Shown piece by piece: positions 10,926 to 22,795 of a DNA stretch of 64,000 nucleotides. How positions within the stretch are numbered: position 1 is the stretch's first letter; every line of letters begins with the position of its first letter. The stretch comes from Cherax quadricarinatus. Lineage: Eukaryota > Arthropoda > Malacostraca > Decapoda > Parastacidae. The stretch is taken from assembly GCF_038502225.1 (NCBI RefSeq), contig NC_091293.1, positions 5,803,716 to 5,867,715 on the forward strand. The letters are read 5' to 3'. Under the pieces are notes generated by a model, which was given only the letters and a program-made list of their open reading frames with translations, was not told the origin of the DNA and did no database searches. A program made the translations under genes and the position numbers.

Positions 10926-11234
10926 GTGATCAGTTTAACTCGAGATTGTTTCATTGGAAAGGCAAAGGGCTGATGAAATTGGGTAATATAAAAGCACACT
11001 GGAGAAAGGCATTATTATGTATCGTCTCGCTCAAAGAAGAGCATTTTCCGTCATGACAAAGCTTACCGTTCAGTTAAACGTTGATGAGATAAAGGTTGAT
11101 TGTTATAAGAGCTTCCGTATTACCCACAAGGCCGCGTAATGAAGTGCGTCACAAACGTTAGTTACCGGATATCAAAAGCACTTGTCGAGTGAATGTTGGC
11201 CTTCGTCCCTCCCACTCCTGCTTTCTCTATCTCC

Positions 11235-11284
<50 letters not shown>

Positions 11285-11640
11285 GAATGTCGCATAGGTA
11301 AGACGGCTCGTTCCAGAACTGTCAGGAGTCCAGGTTCGGGTCCCTCCAGCTGGAGGTTTACCTTAGTCCATCTTTCCTGCCTTCATTAAACGTTCTTCCT
11401 GACGTCAGGGCTCCGATTTAGTCAAACATTGGGATGTCACTGATGAAGTCTTCCTGTTGTCAATGATAGGGAAGAGTGAATGCGTTTCATAGTAGATAAT
11501 TCCACAGAAAAACCCATTAAAACACTTCGACCAAGACCGAAGGAAAGAAAACGTTTAAACAAGGCGAGCTGAGTGTAAGTGTGAGGAGACAACAACTATG
11601 ACAAGTGTTTATGTCTGCAGTAATTGACGAGTCTTTTAGC
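10926..11640. other. Intergenic sequence with a CT microsatellite
   Basis: No gene was recognised. A CT run spans about 11241-11285. The rest is unique-looking, stop-rich sequence. Confidence 0.6.
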
Positions 11641-12090
11641 CTGCTTACTTCACCAGCTGTATGTACTCACCTACTTGTGGTTGCAGGAGTCGATTCACAA
11701 CTCCTGGCCCCGCCTCTTCGCTAGCAGCTAATAGGTCACTCTCTTCCCGTTCCTAGAGCCGTATCATACTTCTTCTTAAAGCTATGTATGGATCCTGCCT
11801 CCACTACTTCACTCTCCAGATTATTCCACTTCCTGACAATCCTATGGCTAAGGAAAATACTTCCTAACATCCCTATGACTCATCTGAGTTTTCAACTTCC
11901 AGTTGTGGCCCCTTGTTCTTGTGTCTCATCTCTGAAACATTCTAGCCTTGTCTACCTTGTCAATTCCTATCAGTATTTTATACGTCGTTATCGTGTCGTC
12001 GCTATCCCTCCTATCCTCTAGTGCCACCAGGTTGAGTTCCCTTAACCTCTCCTCATGAGACATACCCCTCAGATCCGGAACTAGTCTTAC

Positions 12091-12490
12091 CTGGAGTGAG
12101 TTTCGGGAGGTCAACGCCCCCGCGACTCGGTCTGAGACCAGGCCTCAAGGTGGAACAGGGTATGATCAACCAGGCTGTAACTGCTGGCTGCACGCACTTA
12201 CGTACGAACCACAGCCCGATTGGTCAGGTACTGAATTTAGGTTCCTCTCCAATGCCTTCTTGAAGACAGCCAGGGGTATATTGGTAATCCCTCTTATGTA
12301 TGCTGGGAGGCAGTTGAACAGTCTTGGGCCCCGGACACTTATTGTGTTGTCTCTGTGTACTCGTGGCGCCCCTGCTTTTTATCGGGGAGCTGTTGCATCT
12401 CCTGCCGAGTCTTTTGCTTTCATAGGGAGCGATTTTCGCGTGCATGTTTGGTACCAATCTCTCTAGGACCTTCCAAGTGTATATTATTAT
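12091..12490 (-). mobile_element. Family C LINE 3' end, nested insertion
   Basis: Read on the minus strand, the region encodes YTWKVLERLVPNMHAKIAP in one frame and GPKTVQLPPSIHKRDYQ in another. This is the characteristic C-terminus of family C, also seen at 59.0 and 60.9-61.2 kb, followed by its CG-rich 3' end (GGTCAACGCCCCCGCG). It interrupts the family A coding region at ACTAGTCTT. At most a 4-5 bp duplication is visible. Confidence 0.65.
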
Positions 12491-13186
12491 GCATCTCTCT
12501 CTCTCTTGTTGCAAACTTTTGCAATATCTTTGATTTCTTGACATGTTTGATTAGGTGTGGATTCCATACTGGTACTGCATACTCCATTATGGGCCTGATG
12601 TATGTGGTGTATAGTGTCGTGAATGACTCCTACTTAGACGTTGAAACGCTATTCTTTGGTTTGCCAGCCGCCCATATGCTGAAGCAGATATTTGGTTGAT
12701 GCGCTCCTCGGATGTGCTCAGTAAGATGCTTACTCCAAGAGCTTTTTCCTTAAGCAAGGTTTTCATCCTTTGACCCCTGAGCTTGTACTCCGTCTGCGGT
12801 CTTCTTTACCCTTCCCATTGTTTCACAACTTTGCGCTCGGTGGGATTAATCTCCAGGAGCCATTTGTCATACTAGGCTTGAGGCCTGTCCAGATCCCTTT
12901 GTATTCTTCTTAGTTTCACGTCATTGTGAGCAAGGACGCCTCTGACTATCCCTTGTCATGTCATTCACATACACAAAAAACAGCACCAGCACCAGGACTG
13001 ACCCTTGTGGAACCCCAGTCGACACGTGCACCCATTTTGACACTTCGTCTCGTACCATCATTTGTTATTTCCTTCCTCTCAGGTATTCCCTGATCCACTG
13101 TCTTGTTTCTCTATGTTATTCCTGCCTGCTCCTCTAGCTTTTGTACCAGTCTCTTGTGCAATGCTGTCAAAAGTTTTTTTACAGTC

Positions 13187-13768
13187 CTAGAAAATGCAAT
13201 CTACCCATCCGTCTCTCACCTCTACTTCAGTTAGCTTGTTGCAGAACTCCAGTAGATTTGTGACACAGGATTTTCTATCCCTGAAGCCTTGCTGGTTGTA
13301 ATACATGATCCCAGTCTTTTCTAGGCGTTCCACCACTCTTCTCGTGATAATCTTCTCCATGACTTTACATACTGTACATGTTAGTGACACTGGTCTGTAG
13401 TTCATTGCTGCCTCTCTGTCTCCCTTCTTTAAAATTGGGACTATATTTGCTGTATTCCACACCACTGACAGTTGCCCTTTCTCAATAGAATTCAAGATGA
13501 CTGTTAGTGGATCACACAGTGCCTCTGCTCCCTCTCTCAGAACTAAAGGAAAACTGTTACATGGGCCCACCGCCTTCAAGGTATCTAATTCACATAATTT
13601 CTTCACCTCCTCGGTTGTGTGCAGTGCGTGTGATCTATTCACCAGCACTTGCTGGTGAATAGACCACACGCACGCAGAAGAGTTCACCAGCACTTGCTGA
13701 ACTCTACTGCTTAGGTTTACTGGAAGCCTTTGAGAATACCTCCCTAAATCTAGTGCTGAGCTTTTCAC
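13187..13768 (-). pseudogene. Family A LINE reverse transcriptase, N-terminal RT fragment
   Basis: This 193-residue open segment covers the start of the RT domain: [59 protein letters not shown] and the lead-in to motif A (GWVDCIF), where the frame ends. The catalytic YXDD/FADD part is not in this frame; it lies downstream in broken frames. The upstream part (residues 20-50) contains a local duplication, including a perfect 22-bp palindrome at about 13638-13659. The element is long inactive. Confidence 0.7.
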
Positions 13769-14236
13769 ATAATTCCTGGTTATTTCTTGTGAGCTTCCCT
13801 CCTTCCTTCTTCAGTCTGATTACTTGGTCCCTGACTGTTGTTTTCCTCCTGATGTGACTGCATAACAACTTTGGGTCTTAACTAGCTTTTGATGCTATGT
13901 CGTTGTTAAAATGCCGTTGGGCCTCTCTCCTTATCCATGTATATTCGTTCCTGACTCTTAGGGTCATCTCCTTTTCCCGAGTCCTTTCCCTTCAATACTT
14001 TTTCCATGTTTTAGCACACTTGGTTGTGACCTCTCCACACCTCCGGTTAAACCATCTACTTACTCTGGTCTTCACATTATTTCTGATGATCCTTGGCACG
14101 AACTTCTCCGCCTCACTGCACTTTCCGGCCCCGTGATCAATTATCTCATTCACTATCTTTACCTCTAGTTTTCTTACCCACTGCACCTCATACAGGAAGT
14201 GCCTCATGCCTGTGCTGTCCCCTCTTTTGAAAATGT

Positions 14237-14287
14237 GTGTGTACTCACCTAATTGTGGTTGCTGGGGTCGACCCACAACTTCTAGCC

Positions 14288-14290
<3 letters not shown>
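14237..14290 (-). mobile_element. Family A LINE 3' terminus
   Basis: This carries the conserved family A end, TACTCACCTAATTGTGGTTG then GGGGTCGACCCACAACTTC, in minus orientation. A short TG run lies on its 3' (left) side and the long TG array begins at its truncated 5' (right) side. Confidence 0.65.
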
Positions 14291-14341
<51 letters not shown>

Positions 14342-14539
14342 TGTGTGTATGTGTGTACGTGTGTGGTGTGTGTGTGGTGTGTGTGTGGTGTGTGTGTGGT
14401 GTGTGTGTGGTGTGTGTGTGGTGTGTGTGTGTGGTGTGTGTGTGGTGTGTGTGTGGTGTGTGTGTGGTGTGTGTGTGGTGTGTGTGTGGTGTGTGTGTGG
14501 TGTGTGTGTGGTGTGTGTGTGGTGTGTGTGTGTGGTGTG

Positions 14540-14570
<31 letters not shown>

Positions 14571-14631
14571 TGTGTGGTGTGTGTGTGTGTGGTGTGTGTG
14601 TGTGGTGTGTGTGTGTGGTGTGTGTGTGTGT

Positions 14632-14724
<93 letters not shown>
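14291..14724. repeat. (TG)n array with an internal 11-bp periodicity
   Basis: 434 bp of TG repeat. Between about 14364 and 14640 a GG dinucleotide recurs every 11 bp (GGTGTGTGTGT units), with some longer spacings, then a pure TG run follows. Open frames through it on both strands are composition artefacts. Confidence 0.95.
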
Positions 14725-14725
<1 letters not shown>

Positions 14726-14945
14726 AGGGTCCGTGGTTGGATCCCCGGCACGGGTGGAACCGTTGGGCATGTTTCCTTACACTTTTTGCCCTTATTTACC
14801 AAGAAGTAAGTAGGTACCTTGATATTAGTCACCTTGCACGTGTTGCCTCTGTTCACATAGCGATAAGTAGGTACCTGGGTCTTGGTCGGCTGGTGGGGGT
14901 CGCACCCTGGGCAGTGATATACTTCAGTGCTGGGATTTGAAATGA
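14725..14945 (+). mobile_element. tRNA-derived SINE copy
   Basis: The B-box-like GGTTGGATCCCC is followed by GGTGGAACCGTTGG and TAAGTAGGTACC. This copy contains two partial units (AGTAGGTACC at 14809 and 14867), the second ending GGTCGCACCCTGG. The 5' tRNA half is replaced by the TG array. Related copies lie at 37.6, 40.8 and 58.7 kb. Confidence 0.65.
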
Positions 14946-16020
14946 CCTGAGATAGGGTAATTCTTAGCCTATAAATGAAGTGAGGAAGGATAACAGCTGT
15001 GTCTATCTCTCTCTCTCCCTCTGTTTCAATTACACAATTTCCGTCACTCAACAGTCTCTCACATCCTCACCTGTTTTCTCCCTCTCTCCCTTAGTTTTTG
15101 ATCAACTTTTCAGTTACCTCTCTCTCTCTCTCCCCTCTTCTCTCTCTATGCATCACCTCCCTCCCTCTCATAAGAACGGTGAATAACACAAGCGTACCGG
15201 CTTTCATGAGGTGAATGAACAAGAAGTTCCCTCAGGTCTTGCATGAGTTGATCTTTGTGTGTACTGAAGGTGGTATCAGCAGCCTCTTCTATCTGGTAAT
15301 CTCAGGTAAATCCCAAGTGATGTGCGTGTCTCTCTCTCTCCAATCCCTCCTTCCTCTTTCTCTCTCTCTCACTCTCTCTCACAGAAAGAATTAATTACAA
15401 TATTAAAATCAACGCTTTTCAAATATATTAGGAAACAAAAAGTGGGGTGAAAGCAACGTCAGTGCCTTTTCCTGCGAGAGTAGACTGGCAGTAAGCAGTA
15501 CAGCAATGTTTGCCGCAGTCAAGTGATACATGACGAGCTTCATTCAGGAAATCTACAAATGATTTTTTAGTAGCCAAGGCTTGTACGTTCTGTTATTCAT
15601 CGGCGCTACATCCAAGCACTCGGTAACCTTGAGTGATAATATTCATGTCACCACTGCGAACAAAGGGGATGGAGTGGTCTTCGTCAACTGTATGAATTAT
15701 TTTAATAAATGTCTCTAAGTGACACTAATACCTACTCCCCTATTCTTGATTGTAAACTGAAAGACTAAACTGATTAATTTCTTAATGTTAATAAGGGCTA
15801 GAACCTCCTACATCTACCGACCCCAAAGGAGATATTACGGTTTACCTGAGACACACCTAAAGTTCCTCTCAATTCCATAACTTCTGGAGATGGCTGAGCC
15901 GCACAGGCATACAAGCTAGTCCGGGTCTGAGCTAAACACCTTTTTTATGGATATTATCAGTCATACACACCTGGAACACTCGGGTAACCATCTTAACTGC
16001 TTGAGGGACTTGACGTAAGT
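14946..16020. other. Intergenic sequence, CT-rich in part
   Basis: CT-rich stretches lie at about 15008-15150 and 15331-15380. No gene or RNA was recognised in the remainder. Confidence 0.55.
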
Positions 16021-16500
16021 AACAAGAATCCAGCAAGCGTTGACGTCACAGCGTTATTTACTAATGCGCCGGATGACTTAGCTATTGAACTACTCTGTAA
16101 GACTGCCGATTACTTGAACCTTCCTGCTCTACGCTGATTACTTGAACCTTCCTGCTCCACACTAGGATTTCGTCTATTTGATTAAACCAAGCATACGTTG
16201 TGCTTAGTATTGAAAATAATATAAACCAAACTTCAACCTCGCTATGGGTTCGCCCCTCGGCACCGTCCTAGCTAATTTATTTACGGAAGATTCAGCATCA
16301 AGCCGTTTATTGACCACCTTCCCCGCCTCAGTCTTCTGATGCCATACGTTGATGACGTCTTCGTGCCCAGAAATATTATGTACGGGACATCTTTCAGGCT
16401 ATCAATACCCCGAACCTTCTATAAGATATACTGACAAAGCTGAAAGACATCATCTTACCTCTTCTAGATGTATAACTCCAGTCTTATGACTTGTCATAAT
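16021..16500 (+). pseudogene. Old Penelope-like reverse transcriptase remnant
   Basis: Fragments in shifting frames match Penelope-like RT motifs. DVTALFTNAPDDLAIELL near 16040 is motif A. AMGSPLGTVLANLFTE near 16240 is the Penelope-type AMGSP motif. PYVDDVFV near 16345 is motif C. A 22-bp internal duplication (GATTACTTGAACCTTCCTGC, at 16108 and 16137) and several stops show it is dead. The wording differs clearly from the element at 46.9-48.6 kb, so it is a separate, older Penelope-like lineage. Confidence 0.65.
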
Positions 16501-16920
16501 TTTATTCCCAGCATGGGAAAAGAACCAGGAAGGGTATGAGTATAGGTTTTTCTTTAAGAGGTCTTAGGTTTTCTACCCTCAGTAACTCAGAGATGACAAA
16601 CATTGACCAGTCTACAACTGAAGGGTCACCAGATACATATAACTGCCAGTCAGCAACGTAGCGATTATCGTTTCAATCAGTATTTCCATTAACCTACTCA
16701 AGGGAGATACTAACTTCTCCATTACTTTTAAAGATTAAGTGCACATGAAACATAAGTAAATGTCAATAACCTGTGAAGAAGTTAATGTCATGCACTGTGT
16801 GGGTTGTAAGTGGAAATACATATGCGATATGACAAAGTCCCACGACCTAAGAGGAGTAGAACATTAAAATGCTTTCAAAATGCCTTTATACAACACAGAA
16901 GCAACCAATGACACACACAC

Positions 16921-16925
<5 letters not shown>
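16501..16925. other. Intergenic sequence, no gene recognised
   Basis: The beginning may still be decayed Penelope-like sequence. Nothing is recognisable after about 16620. Confidence 0.4.

Positions 16926-17009
<84 letters not shown>
16926..17009. repeat. (TA)n microsatellite, LINE 3' tail
   Basis: About 42 TA units directly abutting the 3' end of the minus-strand family B LINE. Confidence 0.95.
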
Positions 17010-17014
<5 letters not shown>

Positions 17015-17286
17015 TATTAACACACTGGCCGATTCCCACCAAGGCAGGGTGGCCCGAAAAAGAAAAACTTTCACCATCATTCACTCCATCAATGTCTTGC
17101 CAGAAGGGTGCTTTACACTACAGTTTTTAAACTGCAACATTAACACCCCTCCTTCAGAGTGCAGGCACTGTACTTCCCATCTCCAGGACTCAAGTCCGGC
17201 CTGCCGGTTTCCCTGAATCCCTTCATAAATGTTACTTTGCTCACACTCCAACAGCACGTCAAGTATTAAAAACCATTTGTCTCAAT

Positions 17287-18426
17287 TCATTCATTCCTAT
17301 CAAACACGCTCACGCATGCCTGCTGGAAGTCCAAGCCCCTCGCACACAAAACCTGCTTTATCCCCTCCCTCCAACCTTTCCTAGGCCGACCCCTACCCCG
17401 CCTTCCTTCCACTACAGACTGATACACTCTTGAAGTCATTCTGTTTCGCTCCATTCTCTCTACATGTCCGAACCACCTCAACAACCCTTCCTCAGCCCTC
17501 TGGACAACAGTTTTGGCAATCCCACACCTCCTCCTAACTTCCAAACTACGAATTCTCTGCATTATATTCACACCACACATTGCCCTCAGACATGACATCT
17601 TCACTGCCTCCAGCCTTCTCCTCGCTGCAACATTCATCACCCATGCTTCACACCCATATAAGAGCGTTGGTAAAACTATACTCTCATACATTCCCCTCTT
17701 TGCCTCCAAGGACAAAGTTCTTTGTTTCCGCAGACTCCTAAGTGCACCGCTCACCCTTTTCCCCACATCAATTCTATGATTCACCTCATTTTTCATAGAC
17801 CCAACCCCTGACACGTCCACTCCCAAATATCTGAATACATTCACCTCCTCCATACTCTCTCCCTCCAATCTGATATCCAATCTTTCATCACCTAATCTTT
17901 TTATCCTCATAACCTTACTCTTTCCTGTATTCACTTTTAATTTTCTTCTTTTACATACCCTACCAAATTCATCCACCAACCTCTGCAACTTCTCTTCAGA
18001 ATCTCCCAAGAGCACAGTGTCATCAGCAAAGAGCAACTGTGACAACTCCCACTTTATGTGTGATTCTTCATCTTTTAACTCCATGCCTCTTGCCAAGACC
18101 CTCGCATTTACTTCTCTTACAACCCCATCTATAAATATATTAAACAACCACAGTGACATCACACATCCTTGTCTAAGGCCTACTTTTACTGGAAAATAAT
18201 CTCCCTCTTTCCTACATACTCTAACTTGAACCTCACTATCCTCGTAAAAACTCTTCACTGCTTTCAGTAACCTACCTCCTATACCATACACCTGCAACAT
18301 CTGCCACATTACCCCCATATCCACCCTGTCATACGCCTTATCCAAATTCATAAATGCCACAAAGACCTCTTTAGCCTTATCTAAATACTGTTCACTTATA
18401 TGTTTCACTGTAAACACCTGGTCCAC
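17287..18426 (-). pseudogene. Family B LINE reverse transcriptase, C-terminal two thirds
   Basis: An open 379-codon segment of the LINE polymerase. Motif A is VAFMNLDKAYDRVD near residue 30. Motif B is VGLRQGCVMSLWLFNIFIDG near 85. Motif C is LLFADDTVLL near 132. FRYLGVDVSG follows near 200, with C-terminal YESIVLPTLLYGCEAW and HVERMERNRMTSRVYQSVVEGRRGRGRPRKGW. The open frame begins at an internal methionine: RT motifs 1-2 lie upstream in another frame at 18465-18776, with a deletion at the junction. The RQGC..SLWLFN variant places it in an RTE/L1-like group; the exact clade is not determined. Because two thirds of the RT is intact, decay is moderate. Confidence 0.8.
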
Positions 18427-18464
18427 ACACCCCCTACCTTTCCTAAAGCCTCCTTGTTCATCTG

Positions 18465-19200
18465 CTATCCTATTCTCCGCCTTACTTTACCGGGTATACT
18501 CAACAGACTTATCCCCCTATAATTTTTGCACTCTCTTTTATCCCCTTTGCTTTTATACAAAGGAACTATGCATGGTCTCTGCCAATCCCTAGGTACCTTA
18601 CCCTGTTCCATACATTTATCAAATAATAGCACCAACCACTGCAAAACTATATCCCCACCTGCTTTTAACATTTCTATCTTTATCCCATCAATCCCAGCTG
18701 CCTTACCCCCTTTCATTTTACCTACTGCCTCACGAACTTCCCCCACACTCACAACTGACTCTTTCCTCACTCCCACAAGATGTTATTCCTCCTTGCCCTA
18801 TACATGAAATCACAGCTTCCCTATCTTCATCAACATTTAATAATTCCTCAAAATATTCCCTCCATCTTCCCAATACCTCTAACTCTCCATTTAATAACTC
18901 TCCTCTCCTATTTTTAACTGACAAATACATTTGTTCTCTAGGCTTCCTTAACTTGTTAATCTCACTCCAAAACTTTTTCTTATTTTCAACAAAATTTGTT
19001 GATAACATCTCACCCACTCTCTCATTTGCTCTCTTTTTATGTTGCTTCACCACTCTCTTAACCTCTCTCTTTTTCTCCATATACTCTTCCCTCCTTGCTT
19101 CACTTCTACTTTGTAAAAAACATCTCATATGCTAACTTTTTTCTCCCTTACTACTATCTTTACATCATCATTCCACCAATCGCTCCTCTTCCCTCCCGCA
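18465..19200 (-). pseudogene. Family B LINE, pre-RT linker and N-terminal RT
   Basis: Two overlapping minus-strand frames are joined by a frameshift near 18750-18790. The upstream part (to 19200) reads WWNDDVKIVVREKK and then NFVENKKKFWSEINKLRKPRE, the linker between endonuclease and RT. The downstream part reads GKMKGGKAAGIDGIKIEMLKAGGD and CIVPLYKSKGDKRECKNYRGISLLSIPGKV, the beginning of the RT. After GKV a deletion removes the segment leading to GGFRKGRGCVDQVF and shifts the frame into the 17287-18426 segment. The endonuclease domain is absent because of 5' truncation at the TA array. Confidence 0.75.
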
Positions 19201-19205
19201 CCCAC

Positions 19206-19208
<3 letters not shown>

Positions 19209-19281
<73 letters not shown>
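19209..19281. repeat. (TA)n microsatellite
   Basis: About 36 TA units at the 5' truncation point of the family B LINE, 20 bp before a Penelope-like palindrome. Confidence 0.95.
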
Positions 19282-19283
<2 letters not shown>

Positions 19284-19301
19284 CAGACAGGCGATCCTAA
19301 C

Positions 19302-19585
19302 TATGCAGGACAAGCCACGGGGGGTGGAAATCTTTAGCTCAAGTACTTTCACACTTCTCAGTGCATCATCAGGAGCTATGGAATGTTGGAAGGTAGCAAC
19401 TGAAGCAGGGGAAGTGTTCTCAGAGTAGCGCAGTGCGGGTCTGTCACCGGCTGCAGCTACTCTGAGAAAACCTTCCCTGCTTCAGTTGCTACCTTGCAAC
19501 ATTGCATTGCTCCTGATGACACACTGAGAAGTGTGAAAGTACTTGAGCTAAAGATTTCCACCCCTGCCGAGGCTTGTCTTGCATA
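19302..19585. mobile_element. Palindromic Penelope-like repeat, CTGATGA-type
   Basis: The left arm, from 19302 to about 19428, is the inverted complement of 19457-19585, with a spacer of about 28 bp. Outer ends read TATGCAGGACAAGCC and GGCTTGTCTTGCATA. Each arm carries one hammerhead-like motif. No target duplication could be checked, because one flank is the TA array and the other a CR1 3' end. Confidence 0.75.
19509..19548 (+). ncRNA. Hammerhead-like motif with canonical CTGATGA core
   Basis: Stem I GCTC/GAGC, core CTGATGA, one extra C, stem II ACAC/GTGT with loop TGAGAA, then GAAA followed by GTACT and T. AGTACT is self-complementary, which would allow a dimeric stem III. An inverted partner in the left arm lies at about 19334-19374 with one stem II difference. 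Confidence 0.6.
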
Positions 19586-19587
19586 TT

Positions 19588-20597
19588 AAGAACATAAGAA
19601 CATAAGAAAGAAGGAATACTGCAGCAAGCCTACTGGCCCATGCAGGGCAGGTCCATTTCAATCCCCAGCTTAGACCAATGACCCACCCAGTCAGGTCACC
19701 TCCACTTAAGGAAGAAGCACGGCATCTGACCCAGTAGCACCAGCTAGTCAGGTCCAACTCACACCCATCCACACCCACTCATGTATTCATCTAACCTATT
19801 TTTAAAACTATACAACGTCTTAGCTTCTATGACGGTACTCGGGAGTTTGTTCCAATTATCCACAACTCTATTACCAAACCAGTGCTTTCCTATATCCTTA
19901 ATGAATCTGAAATTTTCCAGCTTAAACCATTGCTGCGAGTCCTGTCTAGGCTAGATATCTTTAGCACGCTATTTACATCCCCTTTATTCATTCCTGTTTT
20001 CCATTTATACACCTAAGTCATATCCCCCTAATTCTACGCCTTTCTAGAGAGTGCAGATTCAGGGCCCTCAGCATATCCTCATAGGGAAGATTTCTGATAC
20101 GTGGGATCAACTTTGTCATCCTCCTCTGTACGTTTTCCAGCGCATTTATATCCATTCTGTAATACGGTGACCAGAACTGAGCAACATAGTCTAAATGAGG
20201 CCTAACCAAGGATAAATAGAGTTGAAGAACAACCAGAGGACTTCTATTATTTATACTTCTAGATATGAAGCCAAGGATTCTGTTAGCTTTACTGCGAACA
20301 CTAATGCACTGTTGTCTTGGTTTTAGATTATTGCTAACCAGAACTCCTAAATCCTTTTCGCAATCAGTAGTATTAAGATCTACATTATTTAGTTTATATG
20401 TGGCATGGTTATTTGATTGTCCAACATTTAGAACTTTGCATTTGTATATGTTAAACTGCATCTGCCACTTCTCTGACCATTGCATCAGTCTATTCAAATC
20501 ATCCTGGAGTGCTCTAGTGTCCTCATTAGGATGAACTGGACGGCCTATTTTTGGTGTCACCAGCAAATTTGTTTACGTCGCTATTTATTCCCAAGGC
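19588..20597 (-). mobile_element. CR1-like LINE 3' fragment
   Basis: The 3' end is at the left, with repeated TTCTTATG octamers (minus strand), a known CR1 trait. The RT C-terminus lies at 20018-20566: IGRPVHPNEDTRALQDDLNRLMQWSEKWQMQFN, then LVSNNLKPRQQCISVRSKANRILGFISRSINNRSP and LVRPHLDYVAQFWSPYY. It is truncated at about 20597 and is the same family as 42.8-44.5 and 51.3-56.1 kb. Confidence 0.8.
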
Positions 20598-22220
20598 AGG
20601 GTAACCCGTGAAAGAAGAAACATTCACTCCATCTCTGTTTTGCCAGTGGCGTGCCAACACTACAGTTCAAAAACTGCTACATATCTCCACCCTTTCTTCA
20701 GAGGGCAGACACTGTACTTCCCACCTCCAGGACTCAAGTCCGGTTAACAGGTTTCCCTGAATCCCTTCATAAATATTACCCTGCTCACACTCCAAATGCA
20801 TATCAAGTCATAAAAACCATCTACCTCCACTTACTCCTAACATGCTTGCATGCTTGCTGGATGCCTAATCCCCTCGAACACAAAACCTCCTTTACCTCTT
20901 CTCTCCAACCTTTCCCTGGACAACACCTACAGATTTATAAGCAATCCTCCCGAAATCCGAACCACATCAGCAATTTTTAGAAATCCTGCACCTCCTAATC
21001 TCCAAACTACGGATTCTCTGCATAATATTCACACTACACATTGCCCTCAGACACGACATCTCCACTGCCTCCAGCCTTCTCCTTGTTGCAACATTCACCA
21101 CCCATGCTTCACACACATAAAAGAGCGTTGGTACCACTGTACGGACTACTCAGTGCACCACTCACCTTTTCCCCTCGTCAGTTCTATGGTTCACTTATCA
21201 AGTCAACTCCATACTCCCTCCCTCCAATCTTTCATTACCTTTTTATTCTCCTCACGTTGCTCTTTCCTATGTTCACTTTCAATTTCCTTCTTTTATACAC
21301 CTTCCGAAATTCGTCCACCAACTTCTGCAACTTCTCTTCAAAATCTCCCAGAAGCTCAGTGTCACCAGGTAAAAGCAACTGTGACAATGCCCACTTTGTG
21401 TTGGATTCCTTATCTTTCAATCCCACACCTCTTTCCAACAGACGAGCACTCCACTTTCAACTCCATCTCTAAATATATTGAACAACCGTCGTGACATCAT
21501 GCACCCCTAAGGCCTACTTTTCCTGGGAAATAATCTCCCTCTCTTCTACGTACTCTAACCTGAGCCTATCTTCGTGAAAACTCTTAACTGCTTACAGTAA
21601 CCTACCACCTATTACATACACTTGCAACATCTGCCACATTGCTCCCCTATCCACTATGCCTTTTCAAATCCATAAATGTAATGAAAATCTCTTTACCCAT
21701 ATCTAAGTACAGTCCACACTTATATGATTCACTGTAGTGTCTATATGTCCCCTATCCTTCCAAAAGCCTCTTCGTTCATCTGCGATCCTGCTCTCCGTCT
21801 TACTCTTAATTCTCTCGATAATAACTAATACACATCTCACCAGGTATACTCAGCAAGCTTATTTCCCTATAATTCTTACACTCATTTGGCTTTACAGAAA
21901 GGAACTATTCATGCTCTCTGTCAATCCCTAGGCACCTTGCCCTCGCTCATGCATTTAAAATAAAAGCACCAACCATTCCAAAACCGCATCCTCACCCGCT
22001 TTTAACATTTCTGTCTTGATCCAATCAATCCCAGCTACTTTAACCCCTTTCATTTTACCCACAGCCTCACATACCTCCCTACACTCACAAATGGCTCTTC
22101 CTCACTCCTAAAAAATGTTATACTTCCCTGGTCAGTGCACAAAATCACAACTTCCTTATTTATCTTTACCAACATTTAGCGGTTCCTCAACATATTCCCT
22201 TCATTGTCTCGATACCTCGA
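20598..22220 (-). mobile_element. Family B LINE, second copy, decayed
   Basis: The 3' UTR at 20598-20870 parallels 17036-17290. It is followed by scrambled RT remnants on the minus strand (LADEFRKVYKRRKLKVNIGKS-like at about 21300). The copy ends near 22220, where a TG/TA array begins, just as the first copy ends at a TA array. Many indels are present and no long frame remains. Confidence 0.7.
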
Positions 22221-22228
22221 GCACTCCA

Positions 22229-22410
<182 letters not shown>

Positions 22411-22795
22411 TGTCATGCCGAATAGGTAAAATTTGTCAATTAGCAAGAATTCATTTAAAACTAAGTCATTTCTAAAAATATCTCTTATATGTTTAAAGAT
22501 ATATTTCTTTTCATTTATGTTAATGCAAAAATTAATAATTTTGTACCAAAAGAATCTTTGAAAACTTACCTAACCTTATTATAACAAGCGCAATTTAATT
22601 TAGCCTAATCTAACTAAATATATTTTAGATAATTTTACAGTAACTTAATAATAAACAAGCACAATGAAATATATTTTTTTCGTTAGGTTCGGAATGATTT
22701 TTGCGAAATTATGCATCCACAAATTTTTGCTTGCCTTAATCGGCAAGAAAAGTGTTGCTATTTAAGCCAAAATCTCAAGCCTTACCTATTCGGCA

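Larger units (their letters stand above)
11650..14236 (-). mobile_element. Family A LINE, decayed, split by a family C LINE end
   Basis: The 3' end lies at 11650-11740 (the conserved GGTTGC..GGAGTCGATTC..CCCCGCCTCTTCG block). The reverse-transcriptase C-terminus continues to 12090 and resumes at about 12490, running to 14236. The segment 12091-12490 is an insertion from family C. Family A is a CR1/Jockey-like LINE whose better copies lie at 29.1-30.6 and 34.2-37.2 kb. Confidence 0.75.
17010..19208 (-). mobile_element. Family B LINE, 5'-truncated, bordered by TA arrays
   Basis: The 3' UTR spans about 17010-17286 (minus strand), ending next to a TA array. Coding remnants run from 17287 to 19200. 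The 5' truncation point abuts a second TA array at 19209. A second, more decayed copy with the same 3' UTR lies at 20598-22220. Confidence 0.8.

Noticed and set aside
14206..15051. Open frames of up to 268 codons through the TG/CA array
   Set aside because: These are Val-Cys or Thr-His repeats produced by the dinucleotide array.
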